A DNA stretch of 64,000 nt, from NCBI RefSeq assembly GCF_010993745.1, contig NZ_WOTN01000003.1:1674001-1738000 (forward strand). The letters run 5' to 3'. The position numbers and the translations under genes were made by a program. Every line of letters begins with the position of its first letter. Position 1 is the stretch's first letter. The notes under the pieces were generated by a model. The model saw nothing but the letters and a program-made list of their open reading frames with translations, searched no databases and was not told the DNA's origin. The stretch is from Fodinicola acaciae (GTDB lineage: Bacteria > Actinomycetota > Actinomycetes > Mycobacteriales > HKI-0501). This document shows, in pieces, positions 33,334 to 41,447 of this stretch.

Positions 33334-33549
33334 ATGGCTGATCACACGTACCGCGTCACCGAGATCGTCGGATCGTCCACCGAGAGCATCGACGCCGCCG
33401 TACGCGGCGCCGTCAGCCGGGCCGCGCAGACGCTGCGCGGCCTGGACTGGTTCGAGGTGACCGAGATCCGCGGCCACATCGAGGACGGCCAGATCCAGCA
33501 CTACCAGGTCGGCCTGAAGGTCGGCTTCCGACTGGAAGAACCGGCCTGA
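33334..33549 (+). CDS. Dodecin (flavin-binding dodecamer)
   Basis: The 71-residue protein matches dodecin throughout. It starts YRVTEIVGSSTESIDAAVRG and continues with LRGLDWFEVTEIRGHIEDG, including the flavin-stacking Trp, and QHYQVGLKVGFRLE. Dodecins store flavins or CoA. The ATG at 33334 gives the typical length. The gene now sits between two mobile repeats, the 78-bp element upstream and the ~350-bp element just downstream. Confidence 0.92.
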   Translation: MADHTYRVTEIVGSSTESIDAAVRGAVSRAAQTLRGLDWFEVTEIRGHIEDGQIQHYQVGLKVGFRLEEPA

Positions 33550-33552
33550 CCT

Positions 33553-33905
33553 ACCCGCTACGGCGGGAAACTGTCGTACCCCCCTGCCAATCTGGGCCCC
33601 CACCCAGATCGGGTGGGGGGTGGGTTCGCGTGGAAACTTACATAAGTTAAGAAATTCGGACTTGCGTCACGCGGATCACTTTGGCCACTTCGGTCACTCG
33701 GCCTCATGCAAGCATGGCCCCCTTACTTGCACTGAACGCACGCAAGGGGGCCTTGCGTGCGCCCGCCATCCTCGCAAATGGGGCATTTAGCGCTCCATGG
33801 TCGCGATTTTCATTACCTATGTAACTTCCACGCGGACCCACCCCCCACCCGACCACTGGGTGGGGGCAATTTTGGGCGAGGGGTACGACGGTTTCGCGCC
33901 GGTCT
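33553..33905. mobile_element. ~350-bp non-coding element with ~95-bp terminal inverted repeats (copy A)
   Basis: The left end (GCGGGAAACTGTCGTACC, then CCCACCCAGATCGGGTGGGG) recurs in reverse complement at the right end, covering about 95 bp on each side. A central GGCCCCCTT...GCAAGGGGGCC hairpin is present. A second copy lies at 60253-60618. No open frame or transposase exists inside, so it is a non-autonomous element. Boundaries are approximate. Confidence 0.75.
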
Positions 33906-33929
33906 CGGCGTGTTGGTGTGTGCGACAAG

Positions 33930-34913
33930 CTAGACGAGGGCCAGCTCGGCGCGGGCCAGGTCGCCGGCGACGCCTGGCTCGTCGATCACCGCCTCCGGGG
34001 CCGGGAAGGCATGCGTCAGGCCAAAACCGAGGCCCGGCACCGGTAGGCCGTACGCGAGCACCAGGCCAGCGGCCGCGTCCGGAGCGAGCCGGCGTACGGC
34101 GCCCTCGAACGGCCCCCACTCGCCGAGCACGCCATGGGTCTCGGTGCCGACGAGTTGCGCGGCTCGTTCGACGATGTGGATGACGCCTTCCCAGTACGGC
34201 AGGTGAGCGGTCAGCAGCAGGTGGTCGACGCCGCCAGGGCCGATCTCGAGCATCCCCGGCGAGCCGTCCAGCACGATGGTCCGGCGATAGACGCGGTCGG
34301 CGACCGACTCGACGCCCGGCACCAGCCGCATCGAGGAAAGCACGGCGTCCCAGTCGTACGGCGAAGAAAACGGCAGGCGCAGCCGCAGGCCACCGTCGGC
34401 CGCCAGCCGGTCCGTACGCCGGCGCCGGTCGCGCAGCTCGCGCGGCGAGAACCGGAACACCTCCTGCATCGCGCGGTTGAACTGCCGCAGGCTGCCAAAC
34501 CCCGACGCGAACGCGATGTCGGTGACCGACAGGTCGGAGTCGTCGAGCAGCCGCCGCGCGAAATGCGCGCGCCGCGACCGGGCGAACTGGTCCGGCGTCG
34601 CGCCGAGATGGTCGTGGAACATCCGCCGCAGATGCCGCGCCGACACCCCGAGCCGAGCGCCGAGCGCGTCTTCATTGGCCTCGTCCAGTGCGCCGGCGAT
34701 GATCAGCTGCACCGCGCGGCACACCAGCTCCGGCGTGTCGTCGGCGAGCGGGCCCGCGACGCGGTACGGCCGGCAGCGCAGGCACGCGCGATAGCCGGCC
34801 GCCTCCGCGGCGGCGGGCAACGTGAAGGTACGGACGTTCTCGGCCAGCGGCTTGGCGCCGCAGCCGGGCCGGCAGTAGATCCCCGTCGTCCGCACCGCGG
34901 AGTACGTCGTCAT
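33930..34913 (-). CDS. Ada-AlkA-like regulator/repair protein lacking the glycosylase domain
   Basis: Residues ~1-60 form an Ada-type zinc/alkyl-acceptor domain (GIYCRPGC and CLRCRP). Residues ~75-160 form an AraC helix-turn-helix (LSVTDIAFASGFGSLRQFNR, FSPRELR). Residues ~170-290 match the AlkA N-terminal domain. Full-length relatives are about 490 residues and end in an HhH-GPD 3-methyladenine glycosylase. Here only ~40 unrelated-looking residues follow GEWGPFEGAVR. The stop lies about 25 bp from mobile element A. It could still act as an adaptive-response activator. Confidence 0.75.
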   Translation of the reverse strand: MTTYSAVRTTGIYCRPGCGAKPLAENVRTFTLPAAAEAAGYRACLRCRPYRVAGPLADDTPELVCRAVQLIIAGALDEANEDALGARLGVSARHLRRMFHDHLGATPDQFARSRRAHFARRLLDDSDLSVTDIAFASGFGSLRQFNRAMQEVFRFSPRELRDRRRRTDRLAADGGLRLRLPFSSPYDWDAVLSSMRLVPGVESVADRVYRRTIVLDGSPGMLEIGPGGVDHLLLTAHLPYWEGVIHIVERAAQLVGTETHGVLGEWGPFEGAVRRLAPDAAAGLVLAYGLPVPGLGFGLTHAFPAPEAVIDEPGVAGDLARAELALV

Positions 34914-34916
34914 GAC

Positions 34917-35213
34917 TCAGACGCTTACCAGCAACTCGTGGTCGATCTCCACGAATTCCACGATCAGGTCGGCGAACTCACCGGCGATCAGCTTCCGGTA
35001 CGCGGCCGAGCCGGTGTGCGCGTCGTACGCGGCCTGGTCGGCGAAATGCTCGACGAACAGCAGATAGTCGGGCTTGGCCGGATCACGATAGACGCGGAAC
35101 GAGAGCGTGCCTTCCTCCTTCGCCGGCCCCTCCGGAGCGAAGGCGTGCACGAGTGCCTCCGCCGCCTCCTGGTTGCCGTCCTTCAGCTTGATGGGGAAAA
35201 CCTTCGCGAGCAT
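34917..35213 (-). CDS. Antibiotic biosynthesis monooxygenase (ABM) domain protein
   Basis: This 98-residue ferredoxin-like dimeric fold protein (MLAKVFPIKLKDGNQEAAEA, TLSFRVYRDPAKPDYLLFVE, FADQAAYDAHTGSAAY) resembles quinol monooxygenase YgiN-type proteins. ATG 35213 has CAGGAGGA upstream. It is three bases upstream of the Ada-like gene and probably co-transcribed with it. Quinone or stress-metabolite oxidation is a family-level guess. Confidence 0.8.
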   Translation of the reverse strand: MLAKVFPIKLKDGNQEAAEALVHAFAPEGPAKEEGTLSFRVYRDPAKPDYLLFVEHFADQAAYDAHTGSAAYRKLIAGEFADLIVEFVEIDHELLVSV

Positions 35214-35277
35214 GTGTCCTCCTGAGTTGTCGTTGCTCAGTAAGGATCTCGGCGCCGCGACCGGCGCACTCGCCATA

Positions 35278-35601
35278 TCAGGACAGGATCGCGTCCAGCT
35301 CCGACGTGAGCCGCGACAGCGGCCGCGCGCCGACGACCGAATAGACGACTTCGCCGTCGCGATAGACCGACAGCGTCGGGTTGGCCATCACGCCGGCCTC
35401 GCGGGTGACCATCGGGTTGTGGTCGGTGTCGATCTTGGCGACCTTCATCCGTCCCGCGTACGCCTTCGCCACCGAGTCCAGCACCGGCACCATCTTGCGG
35501 CACGGCGGGCACCAGGTGGCCCAGAACTCCACCAGCACCGGCACCGGACTGCGCCGCACCTCCGCGTCGAAGGTCTCGTCGGTCACGTCCACCACGCTCA
35601 T
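35278..35601 (-). CDS. Thioredoxin
   Basis: The 107-residue thioredoxin fold has active site FWATWCPPCRKM, cis-proline loop VMANPTLSVYRDGE and normal length. The WCPPC variant differs from the standard WCGPC. Its ATG overlaps the stop of the MerR gene (ATGA), so it is translated from the MerR message. It probably responds to the thiol or oxidative stress sensed by that regulator. Confidence 0.88.
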   Translation of the reverse strand: MSVVDVTDETFDAEVRRSPVPVLVEFWATWCPPCRKMVPVLDSVAKAYAGRMKVAKIDTDHNPMVTREAGVMANPTLSVYRDGEVVYSVVGARPLSRLTSELDAILS

Positions 35602-36026
35602 CGCGCCACTCCTACGCTCGTCTGACAGATCGGCGCGGACGCGTCCAGGTCGCCGACGACCGCCAGCCGGGCGGCCAGGTCGTCGCGCGTACGCCGCAGC
35701 CGCTCGATGCCGGCGTCCAGCTCGGCGAGCTTGCGGCGGTACGCGCCGATGGAGGCCGGGCACACGTCGGAGGCGACGAAGCCGGCGCGCAGGCACTCCA
35801 CGAACGGCCTGGTCTCCTCCAGCGAGAAGCCGTTGTCCATGAGCGTCCGGATCTCGCGTACGGCCCGCAGGTCGACGTCGTCGTACGTCCGATAGCCGTT
35901 GGCCGACCGGCGGGACGCCAGCAGACCCTGCTCGTCGTAGTAACGCAGCATGCGCGTACTCACGCCGGCGCGCTCCGCCAGCTCTCCGATCAGCACCTCG
36001 GCCTCCGCACTCTCCGAACGATCCAC
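35598..36026 (-). CDS. MerR-family transcriptional regulator
   Basis: The 142-residue protein has the MerR DNA-binding domain (VLIGELAERAGVSTRMLRYY, DEQGLLASRRSANGYRTY) and a coiled-coil dimerisation helix. Two cysteines, in DVCPAS and PICQTS, could be sensors. The start is GTG. A second GTG ten residues in would give a more typical N terminus. It is followed directly by thioredoxin, and a perfect TTGACA/TGTCAA palindrome lies upstream. Confidence 0.88.
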   Translation of the reverse strand: MDRSESAEAEVLIGELAERAGVSTRMLRYYDEQGLLASRRSANGYRTYDDVDLRAVREIRTLMDNGFSLEETRPFVECLRAGFVASDVCPASIGAYRRKLAELDAGIERLRRTRDDLAARLAVVGDLDASAPICQTSVGVAR

Positions 36027-36045
36027 GCACAGCGGACGTTAAACG

Positions 36046-36061
36046 TTGACAACGGTGTCAA
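36046..36061. promoter_or_regulatory. MerR operator/promoter palindrome
   Basis: TTGACA and TGTCAA form a perfect 16-bp palindrome with a 4-bp spacer, 20 bp upstream of the merR-like start. The left half on the minus strand doubles as a consensus -35 hexamer. This fits MerR-type control at the promoter. Confidence 0.6.
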
Positions 36062-36162
36062 AGCTAGGCCCCGGAAAGGACAGCGGACCGGTCGGCTGCA
36101 AAAATCGGACGTCTTGACAGTCGACATCTCCGTCGGCGACCGAGGCTGTGACAGGTGTAACC

Positions 36163-36187
36163 CAACCATCGGCCCCGGTGTGTCGTC
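36163..36187 (+). promoter_or_regulatory. Candidate ECF-sigma promoter
   Basis: CAACC (36163-36167) and CGTC (36184-36187) are separated by 16 bp. This matches the AAC-N16-CGTC pattern of actinomycete ECF promoters. It stands directly upstream of the second ECF gene, suggesting autoregulation. Confidence 0.5.
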
Positions 36188-36244
36188 TGAGAGACCGTGA
36201 CCATGCCGGCTGCCACCATGGACCTACCGCTAGGGGGAGGCTTG

Positions 36245-36739
36245 GTGCGTGCGCACGAGACAGCCGTGCGCGAGCTGTACGAGGCGGAGTACGGCCGGTT
36301 GGCGGGATGGTCCAACAAGCTGGTCAACGACAGCGAGCTGGCACACGACATCACCACCGAGTGCTTCGTCCGGTTGATGGCGCGCTGGACCAGGGTGACC
36401 CAGCCGCGGCCGTGGCTCTACATGACCGCGACCAACCTGATCCGCGACCACTGGCGCAAGCAGCAGCGCGAGCGCAAGGCGCTGGTGCGGCTGGCCGAGC
36501 CGCCGCAGACCGAGCCCGCGCCCGACCCGACCATCCGTGACCTGGTCGAACAGTTGCCGGAGCGGATGCGTACGGTCGTCCTGCTGCATTACTACGCCGA
36601 CCTGCCAGTCCACGAGATCGCCAACGTCATCGGCAAGGCCGAGGGAACGGTGAAAAGGGCACTGTTCGACGCGCGGCAGAAGCTCTCCGAAGCGCTGACC
36701 GCCGACGACGTGCCGCACAGCCAGGAGAAAACCCGATGA
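36245..36739 (+). CDS. ECF-type sigma factor (second system)
   Basis: Region 2 (ELYEAEYGRLAGWSNKLV, ELAHDITTECFVRLMARW) and region 4 (LPERMRTVVLLHYYADLPVH, EIANVIGKAEGTVKRALFDA) are clear. I prefer GTG 36245 because AGGGGGAGG lies just upstream and the protein then begins like other ECF factors. In-frame starts at 36197 and 36203 would add up to 16 residues. It overlaps the downstream membrane protein start by four bases. Confidence 0.85.
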   Translation: MRAHETAVRELYEAEYGRLAGWSNKLVNDSELAHDITTECFVRLMARWTRVTQPRPWLYMTATNLIRDHWRKQQRERKALVRLAEPPQTEPAPDPTIRDLVEQLPERMRTVVLLHYYADLPVHEIANVIGKAEGTVKRALFDARQKLSEALTADDVPHSQEKTR

Positions 36740-38058
36740 GCGACCCACTGGATCGCATCTTCTCCCGACCGGAGCCGTTAGCTCCGCCACAGGGTCATTT
36801 CGACACGATCAGCCGCCGCGCCAAGGGCCGCAAGATGCGCCAGGCCGGCGTCGTCTGCGCCGCGTTCGTGCTGGTCGCCGGCGTCGGTACGGCCGGCGCC
36901 GCCGTCCTGCACAACCGCGCCAACAGCGGCGACGCGACCGCACTGGCGACCAACCCGTCCTCGCCGCGGCCGCAGACCTTCTCCGAGAAAAGCGCCACGC
37001 CGCGGGCCACCGACTCCGGCCTGCAGAAACCGGTGGGCTCGGCCAAGCTGCCGACCGGCTTCAAGCCGTATTCGGTGACCACCGTCGCCGCCACGACGTA
37101 CGTGCTCGGCGACAGCACCAACTGCGGCGGCAAGAAATGCACGGTCATGGTGCGCAAGGAAGGCCCCGGCCAGCCGTGGCGTACGGTGCCCGGACCGCAG
37201 GCCCCCACCGCGGCGGCGACCGCCGCGCCGGAGCAGACCGAGCAGGACACCGTGCGCGAGGTCCGGTTCGCCACGCAGCTACACGGTTTCGCGTACGGCG
37301 GCGGCCTCTACTCGACGCACAACGGCGGCGCCTCCTGGCACAAGCAGCCGGTCGGCGGCACCGTCCTCGACCTGGCCATCAAGGACGGCACCGCGTACGC
37401 GCTGGTCGGCCAGTGCGACAGCGGCACCTGCTCACAGGTCGCGATGTGGAGCTCGGCGACCAGGCAGGACGACTGGCAACAGGTGAGCGGGGTGCCGGCC
37501 GGCTCCGGCAGCGGCGAGCTGTCGTTCGGACGGGGCGGCGTCGCGCTCGTCGGCAAGCAGGTGTACGCGTTCCGCGACGGCGCCTGGAAGGCGGCGGCCG
37601 CGCCGTGTGACAGCGACCAGCCGCGGTCGATCGCGGCGAGCGCGGCCGCCAGCCGGCTCTTCGCGATCTGTCCGAGCGGCGACGCCGGCGCCGGCAACGC
37701 GTCCTACACGACGGTCTACTCCGACGACAGCGGGCGCAGCTGGCAACAACAGAAAGCCTCCGCGCTGCGGCTGTCCAACGCGCCGCAGACGACCTTCACC
37801 TCGGCCAGCTCCACCGTGCTGCTGGTCGGCGACGCGGACCCGTCGATCGGCGAGCCGCGGCTGCAGGTCAGCCGGGACGGCGGCGACACCTTCCATACGG
37901 TCGCCGGCGGACTGCCGGACCGCACGGGTGGCTGGCGCTATGTCGGCGCGATCGACGCGCAGTCGCTGGTGGCGCTGCCGGCGCAGGCCGACGGCAACCT
38001 GTTCACCAGCTCCGACGCCGGTGAGGACTGGTCGGCGACCGACCTGAGCGGGCCTTAG
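36736..38058 (+). CDS. Membrane-anchored protein with extracytoplasmic beta-propeller, likely sigma regulator
   Basis: A ~35-residue basic cytoplasmic N terminus is followed by one membrane helix (GVVCAAFVLVAGVGTAGAAV). A low-complexity linker and BNR/Asp-box-type repeats follow (YSTHNGGASWHKQ, YSDDSGRSWQQQ, VSRDGGDTFHTV, TSSDAGEDWSA). Translational coupling to the ECF gene suggests an anti-sigma or sensor role. No classical zinc-finger is present. Its stop overlaps the convergent small gene by four bases. Confidence 0.75.
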   Translation: MSDPLDRIFSRPEPLAPPQGHFDTISRRAKGRKMRQAGVVCAAFVLVAGVGTAGAAVLHNRANSGDATALATNPSSPRPQTFSEKSATPRATDSGLQKPVGSAKLPTGFKPYSVTTVAATTYVLGDSTNCGGKKCTVMVRKEGPGQPWRTVPGPQAPTAAATAAPEQTEQDTVREVRFATQLHGFAYGGGLYSTHNGGASWHKQPVGGTVLDLAIKDGTAYALVGQCDSGTCSQVAMWSSATRQDDWQQVSGVPAGSGSGELSFGRGGVALVGKQVYAFRDGAWKAAAAPCDSDQPRSIAASAAASRLFAICPSGDAGAGNASYTTVYSDDSGRSWQQQKASALRLSNAPQTTFTSASSTVLLVGDADPSIGEPRLQVSRDGGDTFHTVAGGLPDRTGGWRYVGAIDAQSLVALPAQADGNLFTSSDAGEDWSATDLSGP

Positions 38059-38360
38059 ACCGCAAAGACGCGCGCGTGGATGGACGTACGCTGTTGCAGC
38101 GCGGCGCGCAGCGCGCGATGCAGGCCGTCCTCCAGGTAGAGCGTGCCCTGGAAGTCGACGACGTGCGGGAACAGGTCGCCATAGAAGGTGGAGTCCTCGG
38201 CCAGCAGCCGGTCGAGGGCCAGCTCGCGCTTGGTGGTGACCAGCTGGTCCAGCCGGATCGGCCGCGGCGGGATGTCAGCCCACTGCCGTGCGGTCAGACC
38301 GTGGTCCGGATACGGCCGGCCGTCGCTCACCGCCTTGAAGATCACGACTGCTCCCTCCAT
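38055..38360 (-). CDS. Conserved small protein with ParB-like nuclease-fold signature
   Basis: The ~101-residue protein resembles a conserved actinobacterial hypothetical family. It starts EGAVVIFKAVSDGRPYPDHG, with the middle IRLDQLVTTKRELALDRLLA and the end YLEDGLHRALRAALQQR. The DG-HRA pattern recalls ParB/sulfiredoxin-like folds. No function is assigned. ATG 38360 is preferred over the upstream in-frame ATG at 38384. Confidence 0.65.
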   Translation of the reverse strand: MEGAVVIFKAVSDGRPYPDHGLTARQWADIPPRPIRLDQLVTTKRELALDRLLAEDSTFYGDLFPHVVDFQGTLYLEDGLHRALRAALQQRTSIHARVFAV

Positions 38361-38449
38361 CGCGACCACCCGACGCGACTTCACTCACCCTAGACGAGGC
38401 GGCCCCTGGCGCGTGCGGCAGTAGCTGCGTCGATCGTGCCGCGGTTTGG

Positions 38450-39721
38450 TCAGCCTCCTGCCAGCTCGGCCGGCTCGGCCGGCGCGGCGGTTTCGGCGTG
38501 GTACGTGCGGATGGCCGGTACGAAAAGCGCCACCAGCAACACGACGACAACGCACGCGACACCACCCCAGACCCAGGACGCGGTGGCACCGATGCCGGCG
38601 GCGGTGACGCCGGCGCGTACGTCCCCCAGCCGCGGACCGCCCGCCACCACCACGGTGAACACACCCTGCATCCGGCCGCGCATCTCGTCCGGCGCGTAGA
38701 TCTGCAGGATCGTCTGCCGATACACGCCGGACACCAGGTCGGCGGCACCGGCGACGGCCAGGAACGCGACGGCCAGCCAGAGCTGTCCGGCCAGGCCGGC
38801 CAGCGCCACCGCCACACCCCACGCGACGACCGCACCGATCAGCGCGACCCCCTGCCGCCGGATCCGGCCGATCCAGCCGGACACCAGGCCGCCGGCCACC
38901 GAGCCGATCGCGATCGCCGCGAACAACCAGCCGACCGCCTGGTCCCCGCCGAACCGTTCGGCGCCGATCTCCGGGAACAGCGCCCGCGGCATCGCCAGCA
39001 CCATCGCCACGATGTCGACGCCGAAGGACGCCAGCAGCACCGGGCGGGTGGCGATGAACGCCAGGCCCTCCAGCACCGAGCGCAGGCCGGGCGGCGACTT
39101 CGGGCCGGACGGCGGCATCGCCGGCAGCCGGATCGCCGCGTACAGGGCAAAGGTGTAGAGCGCGGCGTCGGCGGCGTAGACGATCGCGTACGAGCCGTGC
39201 GAGATGAGTACGCCGGCCAGCAGCGGTCCGGCGATCGTGCCGACATTGGAGAAGGTGAAGTTGAGCGTGTTGGCGGCCGGCACCAGATCGAGCGGCAGCA
39301 GCCGCGGGATGACCGCCGAACGGGTCGGCGAGGTGACCGCGAAGGCGGCGGACTGGACGGCCACCAGCGCGAAAATCAGCCAGATGCTGCGCAGGCCGAG
39401 CAGCGCCTGGACGAGCAGACCCCAGGTGGCGAGCCAAAGTACGGCCGAGGAGACCAGCAGCACGACGCGCCGGTCGACCGCGTCGGAGATCGCGCCGCCG
39501 AGCAGGCCGAAGACGATCAGCGGCACCAGCGCCGCGGCGCCGAGCACGCCGACCCACAGCGACGAGCCGCCGATCGCGAACACCTGCACCGGAACGGCCA
39601 CCGCGGTCAGCTGGAAACCGATGAACGACACCGCGTTTCCGGCCCACAACCGGCGAAAGTCCGGATATGCCAGCGGTTTGGTGTCGATCGCGGCCGACCG
39701 TACGCGCGACAACACATTCAC
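38450..39721 (-). CDS. MFS transporter (MFS_3, enterobactin-exporter-like group)
   Basis: The protein has ~423 residues with 12 hydrophobic segments (WAGNAVSFIGFQLTAVAVPV, LLGGAISDAVDRRVVLL). PTRSAVIPRLLPLDLVPAAN is characteristic of the EntS-like group. GTG 39721 avoids overlap with pdxH upstream and fits a short cytoplasmic N terminus. It follows pdxH by seven bases on the same strand. The substrate is unknown. Confidence 0.8.
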   Translation of the reverse strand: MNVLSRVRSAAIDTKPLAYPDFRRLWAGNAVSFIGFQLTAVAVPVQVFAIGGSSLWVGVLGAAALVPLIVFGLLGGAISDAVDRRVVLLVSSAVLWLATWGLLVQALLGLRSIWLIFALVAVQSAAFAVTSPTRSAVIPRLLPLDLVPAANTLNFTFSNVGTIAGPLLAGVLISHGSYAIVYAADAALYTFALYAAIRLPAMPPSGPKSPPGLRSVLEGLAFIATRPVLLASFGVDIVAMVLAMPRALFPEIGAERFGGDQAVGWLFAAIAIGSVAGGLVSGWIGRIRRQGVALIGAVVAWGVAVALAGLAGQLWLAVAFLAVAGAADLVSGVYRQTILQIYAPDEMRGRMQGVFTVVVAGGPRLGDVRAGVTAAGIGATASWVWGGVACVVVVLLVALFVPAIRTYHAETAAPAEPAELAGG

Positions 39722-39728
39722 GATGACA

Positions 39729-40385
39729 TCACGGGGACAGCCGCTCCACGATCCATTCCGTGCCGTCACGGCGAAAACGCAGCCGGTCGTGTAGCCGGTC
39801 CGGCCGGCCCTGCCAGAACTCGACGGTGGCCGGCCGCACGCGCAGGCCGCCCCAGTGCGGCGGCCGCGGCACCGTCTCCGGATAGCGCGCGGTCAGCTCG
39901 GCACGCGCGTTTTCCAGCACCGCACGGGACGGGATGACGGCGGACTGCTCGCTGGCCCACGCGCCGATCCGCGAACCGTAGGGCCGGCTGGCGAAATACT
40001 CGTCGGAGGTCACGTCCTCGACCCGCTCCACCGCTCCGGTCACGATCACCTGACGTTCCAAGGCGTACCACGGAAACAACAGGCTGGCGTGCGGATTGTC
40101 GGCCGACTCACGTCCTTTCCTGGACGTGTAGTTGGTGTAGAGGACGAAACCGCGTTCGTCGACGCCCTTGCACAGCACGGTCCGGCTGCTCGGCCTGGCA
40201 GCGCTGTCAGCCGTGCCGAAGACCATCGCGTTGGGCTCGATCACCCCGGCCGCGTACGCCTGGTCGTACCAACGACGAAACTGGTCGAGCCAGTTGCCGG
40301 CCAGTTCGTCCTCGGTCAGGCCGGCCAGTGTGTACGTGCGGCGCATCTCGGCCAGATGCTCGGCGGGATCAGTCACGATCTCCAT
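39729..40385 (-). CDS. pdxH: Pyridoxamine 5'-phosphate oxidase
   Basis: The 218-residue protein matches PdxH end to end. FMN/PLP-binding segments include PNAMVFGTADSAARPSSRTV, GFVLYTNYTSRKGRE, PHASLLFPWYALERQV, SRIGAWASEQS and the C-terminal RLHDRLRFRRDG. It makes pyridoxal 5'-phosphate. ATG 40385 gives the family length. It is divergent from a PLP-dependent lyase and lies among PLP enzymes (that lyase and serC). Confidence 0.92.
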   Translation of the reverse strand: MEIVTDPAEHLAEMRRTYTLAGLTEDELAGNWLDQFRRWYDQAYAAGVIEPNAMVFGTADSAARPSSRTVLCKGVDERGFVLYTNYTSRKGRESADNPHASLLFPWYALERQVIVTGAVERVEDVTSDEYFASRPYGSRIGAWASEQSAVIPSRAVLENARAELTARYPETVPRPPHWGGLRVRPATVEFWQGRPDRLHDRLRFRRDGTEWIVERLSP

Positions 40386-40442
40386 CCTTGCTCGCCTCCG
40401 CTGGCCGGATCTGGCCGGGTGGGTCACATTTGTGGTGTGCCG

Positions 40443-41393
40443 ATGGATCTCTCGCTGGACAACATCGCCGACGCGGCGCACGCCGTCGACCCGGTTTTCC
40501 TGAACACGCCGCAGTTCTTCGACCCGGCGTTGACCAAACACTTCGGCCGGCAGGTGCTGGTGAAGGTCGAGACGCTCAATCCACTGCGTTCCTTCAAAGG
40601 CCGCGGCGCCGACTACTTCGTCCGTACGCTGCGGCCCGGCCACGAGGTGGTGTGCGGCTCCGCCGGCAACTTCGGCCAGGCGATCGCCTACACCGCCGGC
40701 CGGCGCGGCCTGCCGGTGCTGGTTTTCGCGGCGGAGACGGCGAATCCGGCGAAGGTCGAGCGGATGCGCGAGCTCGGCGCGGAGGTCGTCCTGCACGGCG
40801 CGGACTTCGACGAGGCGAAGGCCGCCGGCCGGACGTACGCGGAAAAACGCGGCCAGATCTTCGTCGAGGACGGCCACGAGCCGCTGATCAGCGAGGGCGC
40901 CGGCACGATCGGCCTGGAGCTGACCGGCGCCGGCGGTGACACCCTGGACACGCTGCTCGTACCGGTCGGCAACGGCGCGCTGATCAGCGGCGTCGCGCGC
41001 TGGCTCAAGGCGAGGTCGCCGCGGACCAGGGTCGTCGGCGTGTGCCCGGCCGGCGCGCCGTCGATGGAGCGCAGCTGGCGGTCCGGCACCGCGGTGGCGA
41101 CCGAGCGGATCGACACCATCGCCGACGGATTGGCCGTACGCGTGCCGGTGCCGGCGGCGGTCGACTGGATGCGGTCGTACGTCGATGACATGCTGCTGGT
41201 CGACGATGAGGCGATCTACGCGGCGCTGCTCGTGCTGCGCGACTGCACCGGGCTCATCGCCGAGCCGTCCGCGGTCGCCGGCCTGGCCGCGCTGGCCACG
41301 CACGAGATCGCCGGCGAGAAGGTCGGGACGATCCTCACCGGCGCCAACTTCGGCCCCGACCTGCTGCGGCGGCTGACCAGTCGCATCCCGTAG
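40443..41393 (+). CDS. Fold-type II PLP enzyme, threonine/serine dehydratase-like
   Basis: The Schiff-base lysine is in NPLRSFKGRGADYF, the asparagine loop is GSAGNFGQAIAY, and the phosphate loop is VGNGALISGVARWL. The 316-residue length lacks the ACT regulatory domain of biosynthetic IlvA, so it is a catabolic-type ammonia-lyase or a racemase relative. A GTG six bases upstream (40437) is an alternative start. It is divergent from pdxH. Confidence 0.82.
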   Translation: MDLSLDNIADAAHAVDPVFLNTPQFFDPALTKHFGRQVLVKVETLNPLRSFKGRGADYFVRTLRPGHEVVCGSAGNFGQAIAYTAGRRGLPVLVFAAETANPAKVERMRELGAEVVLHGADFDEAKAAGRTYAEKRGQIFVEDGHEPLISEGAGTIGLELTGAGGDTLDTLLVPVGNGALISGVARWLKARSPRTRVVGVCPAGAPSMERSWRSGTAVATERIDTIADGLAVRVPVPAAVDWMRSYVDDMLLVDDEAIYAALLVLRDCTGLIAEPSAVAGLAALATHEIAGEKVGTILTGANFGPDLLRRLTSRIP

Positions 41394-41447
41394 GGGGCGG
41401 CGGCATGATGTATCAACCACATCCCTGACGAGCGGAGCGCGCCGACG

